A stretch of 64,000 bases of DNA from Colwellia sp. 75C3 (GTDB lineage Bacteria > Pseudomonadota > Gammaproteobacteria > Enterobacterales > Alteromonadaceae), in assembly GCF_002836255.1 (NCBI RefSeq), contig NZ_PJAU01000060.1:186001-250000 (forward strand). Reading direction: 5' to 3'. Made by a program: the position numbers and the translations under genes. The notes under the pieces are model-generated. The model ran no database searches, had not been told where the DNA came from, and saw nothing but the letters and a program-made list of their open reading frames with translations. This document shows, piece after piece, positions 56,656 to 64,000 of this stretch. Numbering within the stretch: position 1 is the stretch's first letter; the number at the start of each line of letters is the position of its first letter.

Positions 56656-57751
56656 GTGTGTTACCTAAACGAATAATCCTTTTTGCTGCTAATTTAGCTC
56701 CTTTGCCATCACAACATAGCAAACTATTCTTAACTAATGCTTGATAATTTTTTGGTGAGTTAATTAATAATAATATGGCGTCGGCTAACATTGTCTTGGT
56801 GATAGATTCATACCAACCTAAGTTAATAATCGCATTAACTTGGTTTAGCGCTACTGAGTTTACTTGCTGGTTTTGAGCACTGATTATGTTAATTGTTGGT
56901 ATCCCTAAGCAGCATCGCTCCCAAGCCGTTCCTCCCGAAGTGCCTATTGCAATATCAGCTAAAATCATTAAGGCCGCCATTGATTTAGGTTTGATCGATA
57001 AGTTAATCCAATCGTGACCTTTAATTAAGGCTTCAATTGATTCTTTATACCTTGATTGTTCTGAAATAACTACAGTAATGGATAGTTCTGTAAGCACTTT
57101 TTCTATTTCAATTAACCAGGCTAGTAATGTCTGCGTGATATTATCTGGATCTGTGCCTCCAAGGGTAATTAGCACATGGCTTGGTTTGATGGTATTTTGT
57201 CGTTTTTTAATTGCTTGCTCTCTAGCTAGGCTGAATTCCTCACGGAGTAACATATAGCTTTTTCCAAGAAGTAATTGGCAATGTTTGGGTACCAAGTTGT
57301 AGTAGTCACTTTTTTGGCGAGAGATTGTTGGATCGATAAGTGCGTCACAGTGATATTGGCGATTGGCTAAGTCATCTATAACGATTAATTTATGTGCATA
57401 GGGTGATAATTGTAAATGCCAAATTTTATCCAGACTATAATGGTCGACAATGAGCAGTTCATACTCCATATATTCTAGCTTATTAATACACTCAACAGCA
57501 TCTTTGTCTTGTGTAACACCTAGCCATCGAGTGTCATCAATTTTATCAGCCAATTTATTGGGTGGGGATAAACAGATTACATTAAAGCCTTGCGTAATAA
57601 TTTCTTGGTTAATATTTCCCTTATGTTCTTTGCATAAAAATGAAACATTATAGTTTGCCTGGACGAGTTTATGGGCAAGGGTTAAGCAACGCATGATATG
57701 GCCTACGCCAATGCGGCTTGATGAGTCGGCTCTAATAATTACATTTTTCAT
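56645..57751 (-). CDS. pseG: UDP-2,4-diacetamido-trideoxy-altropyranose hydrolase PseG
   Basis: 368 residues. GT-B-like hydrolase starting IRADSSSRIGVGHIMRCLTL, where the His of GVGHIMRC is the catalytic site, with VLITLGGTDPDNITQTLLAW and IGTSGGTAWERCCLGIPTIN for UDP binding. It releases UDP from the diacetylated altrose sugar before PseI acts. Normal length for PseG. Confidence 0.93.
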   Translation of the reverse strand: MKNVIIRADSSSRIGVGHIMRCLTLAHKLVQANYNVSFLCKEHKGNINQEIITQGFNVICLSPPNKLADKIDDTRWLGVTQDKDAVECINKLEYMEYELLIVDHYSLDKIWHLQLSPYAHKLIVIDDLANRQYHCDALIDPTISRQKSDYYNLVPKHCQLLLGKSYMLLREEFSLAREQAIKKRQNTIKPSHVLITLGGTDPDNITQTLLAWLIEIEKVLTELSITVVISEQSRYKESIEALIKGHDWINLSIKPKSMAALMILADIAIGTSGGTAWERCCLGIPTINIISAQNQQVNSVALNQVNAIINLGWYESITKTMLADAILLLINSPKNYQALVKNSLLCCDGKGAKLAAKRIIRLGNTHEN

Positions 57752-57778
57752 ATTTAGCCTAGTAATTATGTTTTTAAC

Positions 57779-58942
57779 TTATGTATTTTCATATAAAAAT
57801 TCAATTACGTTATTTATTATATAGGTCTGTTCTTTTGGTTGTAGATTTGGGTGTAATGGCAGCGATATTGCTCGTTTGTAATAAGCTTCAGCATTTGGGA
57901 AGTCGCCGACATTAAAACCTAATTTAGTGTAATAGGGCTGAAGATGAATCGGGATATAGTGAATCTGTACAAAAATCTCTTTAGCGCGTAAATACTCAAA
58001 CAGTTTGCGTTGAAGATCACTTTTGGAAGTGGGCAATAACAGAATATATAAGTGATATGAGGAAACGCTATCGCTACTTTGATGTAAAGAAGATAAATTT
58101 TCAGCTTTGAATGCTTGATCATATATTTGGGCTAATTGATGGCGTTTTTCGACAAAAGTTGATAGTCGATTTAATTGACTTACCCCTAAAGCTGCTTGTA
58201 ATTCAGTCATTCGATAATTAAAACCCAACGATTGCTGTTCATAATACCAAGGACCATGAGTTTCTTTTTTAAAGTCTTCCTCAGAATTAACTATGCCATG
58301 ACTTCGGTAAGATCGCATTTTTTTTGCCAATTTTTTATCGTTCGTTAGTGCCATTCCTCCCTCTGCAGAGGTAATGATTTTGACAGGATGGAAACTAAAA
58401 ACAGTAATATCTGAAAATTTACATGAGCCTACCGGAGAATCTTGGTAATATCCGCCAATGGCATGTGATGCATCTTCTATAATCTTAAAGCCAAATTCTT
58501 GAGCGAGCAGGTATATTACCTCCATATCACAAGCTTGACCTGCTAAATGTACAGGGATAATTGCAGAAGGTAGTGCATTATTTTTTTTAGCTTTTTTAAG
58601 TTTTAAAGCTAATGCGGATACCGACATATTTCCAGTTACGGGATCAATATCAACAAAGTCAATATCAGCGTTACAGTAGAGGGCGCAGTTTGCTGATGCT
58701 ACAAATGAAATTGGAGAGGTCCAAACAATATCCCCTTTTGTGATCCCCAAAGATAAGCAAGCTATATGTAGTGCCGATGTTGCACTATTTGATGCGATTG
58801 CAAAACGTGATTGACAATGAGTTAATGTTTTTTTTTCAAACTCAGGCACTACAGGTCCTTGTGTTAAACGCTCTGATGTTAAAACATCGACGACAGCGTC
58901 TATGTCTGCCTGATTTATATCTTGTTTGCCGTAAGGGATCAT
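57779..58942 (-). CDS. pseC: UDP-4-amino-4,6-dideoxy-N-acetyl-altrosamine transaminase PseC
   Basis: 387-residue PLP aminotransferase (DegT/DnrJ/EryC1). MIPYGKQDINQADIDAVVDV is typical PseC; the PLP Lys is in VFSFHPVKIITSAEGG, and YGFKIIEDASHAIGG has the cofactor Asp. It aminates the PseB product at C4. 5 bp lie between its ATG and the pseB stop, so they are one operon. Confidence 0.94.
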   Translation of the reverse strand: MIPYGKQDINQADIDAVVDVLTSERLTQGPVVPEFEKKTLTHCQSRFAIASNSATSALHIACLSLGITKGDIVWTSPISFVASANCALYCNADIDFVDIDPVTGNMSVSALALKLKKAKKNNALPSAIIPVHLAGQACDMEVIYLLAQEFGFKIIEDASHAIGGYYQDSPVGSCKFSDITVFSFHPVKIITSAEGGMALTNDKKLAKKMRSYRSHGIVNSEEDFKKETHGPWYYEQQSLGFNYRMTELQAALGVSQLNRLSTFVEKRHQLAQIYDQAFKAENLSSLHQSSDSVSSYHLYILLLPTSKSDLQRKLFEYLRAKEIFVQIHYIPIHLQPYYTKLGFNVGDFPNAEAYYKRAISLPLHPNLQPKEQTYIINNVIEFLYENT

Positions 58943-58947
58943 TTAAC

Positions 58948-60528
<1,581 letters not shown>

Positions 60529-60840
60529 TTAACGTAAATGAGATATTTTATTGTAAAGGTTAATCGCTTGAGTATAAGTAAGGTTTCCAATAGCTTTTGC
60601 TCGGCCAATAGATGAGCTTATTCTAATAACTTCATTGGCAACATCTTCAATTTTATTTGAAGCATCAATTTGTATTTCTTTTTGTTGTTTATCTAAGCCT
60701 AGCGTTGAAATTTTTAATACATCATCAGCAAAGCTACCTAACGTAGGTTTTATTGGCGATTTTTGGGGCTGGGAAGTACTAATTTTAGTAACAGCACGCG
60801 CTATATCACTACTTGCTGTTAGCGGGTTCATTACAGACAT
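60529..60840 (-). CDS. Small flagellar-region protein, unknown
   Basis: 103 residues. GAGG precedes the ATG at 60840. N-terminal MSVMNPLTASSDIARAVTKI, a Lys/Pro linker, then a helical C-terminus (IEDVANEVIRISSSIGRAKA, TYTQAINLYNKISHLR). It reads like a helical export chaperone or regulator; no family recognised. It is on the same strand as, and downstream of, the fliT-like gene but separated by a 12-bp tandem repeat. Confidence 0.6.
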   Translation of the reverse strand: MSVMNPLTASSDIARAVTKISTSQPQKSPIKPTLGSFADDVLKISTLGLDKQQKEIQIDASNKIEDVANEVIRISSSIGRAKAIGNLTYTQAINLYNKISHLR

Positions 60841-60941
60841 AATAACCTCAACGCAATCTCTATCTAATACTACCTTAAGTATAGATTATTTTTTGATGGT
60901 TGATTATTCGTGCTTACTTAGACCTGTAAGTTCAATATATC

Positions 60942-60996
60942 ATTTAATAGCTAATTTAATAGCTAATTTAATAGCTAATTTAATAGCTAATTTAAT
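60942..60996. repeat. 12-bp tandem repeat, 4.6 copies
   Basis: ATTTAATAGCTA is repeated four times exactly (60942-60989), followed by ATTTAAT. It begins where the fliT-like gene ends and lies about 100 bp upstream of the 103-codon gene, all on the - strand. It is perfectly conserved, suggesting recent expansion, and length changes would shift promoter spacing for that gene. Confidence 0.9.
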
Positions 60997-61396
60997 ATTT
61001 CTTATAGAGGTTACTTACTTTTTGACTTTTCTTTAACTTGAGCACTTTTGTGGCTAACGATTGCTTATGACTTTTTGATTTTAAAGTGAGTTGTTCATCA
61101 AGTAATACCATCTCATTGATAAGTGCTAATTGTGCGGTAAGCTGGTCTTGTGTGTGTTCTTCAAATAATGTAGCGATAAAAGATTGACGCTCATTAACTA
61201 AACCTAACAGCTGTTCATTAGTAAGTTGGCTTTGAACCATGCCCATCGAGACATTAGCAACTAGAGTCTGTTTGTTATCTGTTAGATATTCACCGTCAGT
61301 ACTTTCTGATTGTTCAATCTGAATATCAAGTTGCGACAGTAGCTGCCGCGACATTTTTATTATAGCTTCTAGGCTATTTTTTACCTTACTTGGCAC
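60992..61396 (-). CDS. fliT: FliT-like flagellar chaperone
   Basis: 134 residues, helical, Gln/Leu-rich (LLSQLDIQIEQSESTDGEYL, TNEQLLGLVNERQSFIATLF). Starts with GTG at 61396, sharing one base with the fliS stop. Genes of this length directly after fliS in polar-flagellum loci encode FliT, chaperone of the cap protein FliD; sequence identity is weak in this family, so the call rests mainly on place and composition. The stop lies within the 12-bp tandem repeat. Confidence 0.65.
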   Translation of the reverse strand: MPSKVKNSLEAIIKMSRQLLSQLDIQIEQSESTDGEYLTDNKQTLVANVSMGMVQSQLTNEQLLGLVNERQSFIATLFEEHTQDQLTAQLALINEMVLLDEQLTLKSKSHKQSLATKVLKLKKSQKVSNLYKKY

Positions 61397-61794
61397 TAAA
61401 AACTTACCTTTCCTTGCTCTGCTGGTGGAATTGAGTCCCAGCCTGATTTAATAGGAATAATAATTTGCGCTACATCATTTAGCAATTCTATATCATTATT
61501 TGTGTTGGCTTCAAATAATTTTTCAGAACAAAAATTGTATAATGCTGATAGGTTACCTGAAATTTCGCCGCCTTTCTCATGATCTAAAGAGCCCTCTAAA
61601 ACACCTACAATAGCAATAGCATTTGATATCTGTTCGCCTTTTTTCGCATAGTTTTTTTGAGATATAGCACCTTTAGCTGTGGCGATATTATCTAATAACT
61701 TTTGAAATAACAATGCAACTAACTGGTAAGGGGAAGCCTCCCCAGCGTTACTAACCGTGGTTTGTTGATATTTTTTTAATGATAAATGAGCCAT
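61396..61794 (-). CDS. fliS: Flagellin export chaperone FliS
   Basis: 132 residues. The family start LKKYQQTTVSNAGEASPYQL (Y-x-xxxv.taSP..L) and LLFQKLLDNIATAKGAISQK, then GEQISNAIAIVGVLEGSLDH, are clear FliS. It binds flagellin C-termini before export. GGAG precedes the ATG. It overlaps the fliT-like gene by one base. Confidence 0.94.
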   Translation of the reverse strand: MAHLSLKKYQQTTVSNAGEASPYQLVALLFQKLLDNIATAKGAISQKNYAKKGEQISNAIAIVGVLEGSLDHEKGGEISGNLSALYNFCSEKLFEANTNNDIELLNDVAQIIIPIKSGWDSIPPAEQGKVSF

Positions 61795-61918
61795 TACTTA
61801 CTCCAAAAAATCATAACACTTATTATGTGTTATATATTAAAAGCATCATTTTGTCATTTTAAGCAGGTTACGTTTTGCTTTTTGATGACGGTTAATGCGC
61901 TTATATTAATTATAGAAT

Positions 61919-62209
61919 CTAATTACTTTCCATGGCATTGTTATTAACAACAACAGAAAGCCCTTCGTTTTGTGCTTTTTTAAATGCTTCAATTAACACT
62001 GTGTGATTTATACCTTCAATATTTTCAATAAGGCCATTATCAGTAATTTCAATATTATCCCAGCCTCTATCAACAAGGTATTTTTCTATATCAGCCAGTT
62101 GAGTATTTAAATCATCACTTTTTACAAACATATTAAAACCGTGTCGATTACCTTTAGTTTGCTCGCCAGTTGTTAACATATATTCAGCACTACCGTTTAA
62201 TATTAGCAT
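61919..62209 (-). CDS. Small protein between fliS and the protease flagellin, unknown
   Basis: 96 residues from ATG at 62209, with GGAAAG upstream; the TTG at 62221 would add four residues but removes the ribosome site. MLILNGSAEYMLTTGEQTKG is followed by an alpha/beta C-terminus (VDRGWDNIEITDNGLIENIE, VLIEAFKKAQNEGLSVVVNN). The NGLI...AFKKAQNEGLS pattern looks like a small ligand- or DNA-binding fold; I recognise no family. It lies 131 bp after the protease flagellin on the same strand. Confidence 0.6.
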   Translation of the reverse strand: MLILNGSAEYMLTTGEQTKGNRHGFNMFVKSDDLNTQLADIEKYLVDRGWDNIEITDNGLIENIEGINHTVLIEAFKKAQNEGLSVVVNNNAMESN

Positions 62210-62339
62210 TATACTTTCCAATTAAATTAGATGTCTTTGGTTATAGTATTCATAAATTGTGCCAATTATTTTTTGACACTCATTTGATTATTTAAAAAGA
62301 AACAATTTAATGGGGATATAAGGGGGATAAAGCGAATTT

Positions 62340-64000
62340 TTATCCTAAAAGCTTTAGCATTAATTCAGGAATAGCTTTGGCTTGACTCATCATTGCTGTT
62401 GTAGCTTGTTGTTTAATCTGTTGTGATGTTAAATTTGCCGTTTCTTTGGCGTAATCAGTATCTTGAATTCTAGAACGGCTTGCCGTGACATTTTCTTGAA
62501 TATTAGCGAGGTTACTCATAGTGTGTTCAAGTCTATTAATAAATGCACCAAGGTGTGTTCTTTGATTATCAACAAACTGTAAGGCGGTATCGATAAGCCC
62601 CGTTGAGAATTGTGAATCAGCAACTAAGTCTACGCCATTTAAACCAATATTATCACTAGAAAAACCGGCTACTTTTACATTCAATGTCTGATTTGCATCA
62701 GCGCCAATCTGGAAAGAAGTTGTTTTTCCGCTGATAGTGACTGCGGAGCTATAATCTTCTAAGGCGACTTCATTAAAACTGGTAGGGTCCCAATTCGTAC
62801 CAGGAGCAAAATCAGTCTGGGTTGAGTTATCATCACCATTGACAAAATAACTATCAAAATTTGAAGTGGTTTTTGCGCTACTTGCGCCCACAATAGTTTC
62901 TTCTCTGCTTGGTCCGCCAGAGGCATCTAAACCACCAAAAGCGCCATTGTCAGCATTACTCGTATCTATATTAGCAGTAACAAAGTCTTCAAAATTTGTT
63001 CCTGCCGTTAAGGCTGTTCGTAAAGTAGCCAGGTCAGCAAATGTACCTTGTGCAGCAAGTGCATTATCAAAGGTATTACCCGCGGATAAACTTGCCATAA
63101 TATCTTTAATACCCGCTTCACCCACTTGGCTCTCTATAAAACGCATAGCGATATAGCCGCCAGAATAAACCCCCGCGACTTGAATACCTGTTGTGGGGGC
63201 AGTGCCAGGTATTGCGAGAAAAATGGAGTCTGTTTGATTTCTTAAAGCGGTTAAACCAAAACTGGCAACGTCTGCTGCAACCCTATCATCAGCACCACTA
63301 ATTGCTTCGGCTGTACCCTCAGAAAACCATATAGGTACAGTATTTAGGTCCATTTGGTTAGCCATTACGGCATGTGTCATTTCATGCAGTAATGTGGACT
63401 TTAATTGTTTTACTTTATCAGCATCTAGCGTGGAAAAATCATCTAAATCAATGGTCATTACTAATTCAGTGCCGTTTCCGGGACCGAGGAATGAAACGGA
63501 TGCAAGTTTTCCGCCAGCACCATCGACATTTTCAAGGTCGATTTTCATTTTTGCGCCATCGCCAGACAAACCAAGTACACTTTGTAGAATGTTTTCTGAT
63601 TCAGCCAAAACGCCGCTTTGTAATACACCAAGAATATTTCTTTCAGCTTCGTTCGCGCCCCCTAAACCCACACGACTGGTTTGATCGAAGACATTATTAC
63701 CGCCAAATGTTGTCGTATCATTTATTCGATCTAATTCTTGTTTTAACTGTTCACTTTCTTTATTGAGTGCCGCTTTATCATCAGTTGATAACACACCATT
63801 ACTGGCTTGTAGTGAAAGGTCTCGCATTCTAAATAAAATATTGGTGACTTCTTCTAATGCACCTTCAGTGGTTTGAGCAAGTGATACTCCATCATTAGCA
63901 TTACGTTGAGCAACGCCTAAACCATTAACTTGTGAAGTAAGTCTATTTGATATTTGTAAGCCAGCTGCATCATCAGCCGCAGAGTTAATGCGCATACCAG
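62340..64000 (-). CDS. Flagellin with inserted zinc-protease domain (flagellinolysin), N-terminus outside the window
   Basis: At least 552 residues; about 50 N-terminal residues (up to SSG before [15 protein letters not shown]) lie beyond the right edge. N-terminal D0/D1 and C-terminal D1/D0 ([20 protein letters not shown], ending LMLKLLG) are normal flagellin. The middle has a gluzincin protease: [20 protein letters not shown] with HExxH (63372-63386, residues 204-208 counted from the first Met seen), and [13 protein letters not shown] with the third zinc ligand Glu about 18 residues later. This is the layout of flagellinolysin, in which the filament itself is a protease. It differs from the three tandem flagellins, which lack the domain, and is in a separate unit. 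Confidence 0.93.
   Translation of the reverse strand, partial: GMRINSAADDAAGLQISNRLTSQVNGLGVAQRNANDGVSLAQTTEGALEEVTNILFRMRDLSLQASNGVLSTDDKAALNKESEQLKQELDRINDTTTFGGNNVFDQTSRVGLGGANEAERNILGVLQSGVLAESENILQSVLGLSGDGAKMKIDLENVDGAGGKLASVSFLGPGNGTELVMTIDLDDFSTLDADKVKQLKSTLLHEMTHAVMANQMDLNTVPIWFSEGTAEAISGADDRVAADVASFGLTALRNQTDSIFLAIPGTAPTTGIQVAGVYSGGYIAMRFIESQVGEAGIKDIMASLSAGNTFDNALAAQGTFADLATLRTALTAGTNFEDFVTANIDTSNADNGAFGGLDASGGPSREETIVGASSAKTTSNFDSYFVNGDDNSTQTDFAPGTNWDPTSFNEVALEDYSSAVTISGKTTSFQIGADANQTLNVKVAGFSSDNIGLNGVDLVADSQFSTGLIDTALQFVDNQRTHLGAFINRLEHTMSNLANIQENVTASRSRIQDTDYAKETANLTSQQIKQQATTAMMSQAKAIPELMLKLLG

Noticed and set aside
60942..60996. The 12-bp tandem array as a CRISPR
   Set aside because: The units are directly adjacent without spacers, only 12 bp long, and there are no cas genes.
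62866..63766. Several 96-130 codon frames on the + strand opposite the protease flagellin
   Set aside because: They are antisense shadows of a gene with strong domain evidence and show no protein-like motif.

Overview
The window reads as a chromosomal segment of a Colwellia-like marine gammaproteobacterium (order Alteromonadales). This rests on the AT-rich base composition, the complete single-unit flagellar operon with the Vibrio-type ring proteins FlgT and FlgP, sigma-54 and sigma-28 type promoters, an EF-P paralogue (YeiP/EfpL) and a pseudaminic-acid flagellin glycosylation island. The genus is an inference from gene style; no marker such as 16S rRNA is present.

Region 1 (about 1-16.4 kb) is a hydroxyproline and proline-peptide catabolism cluster. 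It holds a DapA-family lyase, a DadA-type FAD dehydrogenase, a 4-hydroxyproline epimerase (two catalytic cysteines), a ketoglutarate-semialdehyde-type dehydrogenase, a POT peptide transporter, a trans-3-hydroxyproline dehydratase (Cys/Thr pair), two M24 peptidases of prolidase/aminopeptidase-P type, a pyrroline-2-carboxylate reductase-like protein and a further FAD oxidase. Together they can import Hyp/Pro-containing peptides, cleave them, and send 4-hydroxyproline to 2-oxoglutarate and 3-hydroxyproline to proline. Three copies of a 12-bp palindrome (ATTGTATACAAT, one with a mismatch) mark a probable shared regulon. Remnants of a second dadA-like and a second dapA-like gene show that the locus was rebuilt. 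A hemerythrin-PAS protein precedes the cluster.

Region 2 (16.5-20.2 kb) is a mixed stretch: an LpxR-like lipid A deacylase, a MITE-like 265-bp inverted-repeat element, a small coiled-coil ORF, yeiP and an M14-type zinc peptidase.

Region 3 (20.2-45.7 kb) is the flagellar block: flgT, flgP, flgN-flgM, flgA, cheV, cheR, flgBCDE, flgFGHIJKL, three flagellins, flaG and fliD. A 46-codon ORF that repeats the FlgC C-terminus with only synonymous changes sits between flgC and flgD. The outer two flagellins share a nearly identical central domain while their conserved ends differ, the mark of gene conversion.

Region 4 (45.8-60 kb) is the flagellin glycosylation island. On the + strand are a Maf/DUF115 protein, an unusual Rossmann + beta-propeller protein, a methyltransferase, PseA-HisH-HisF and PseF. 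On the - strand are PseB, PseC, PseG, PseH, a frameshifted formyltransferase, PseI and a broken PIG-L deacetylase. The pseudaminic acid route is complete, while the two accessory modifiers are disrupted.

Region 5 (60.5-64 kb) holds small flagellar genes (fliT-like, fliS and two unknowns) and, running off the right edge, a flagellin with an inserted HEMTH zinc-protease domain: a flagellinolysin. A protease flagellum in the same window as a hydroxyproline-peptide pathway suggests, as inference only, a link between surface proteolysis of collagen-like protein and use of the products.
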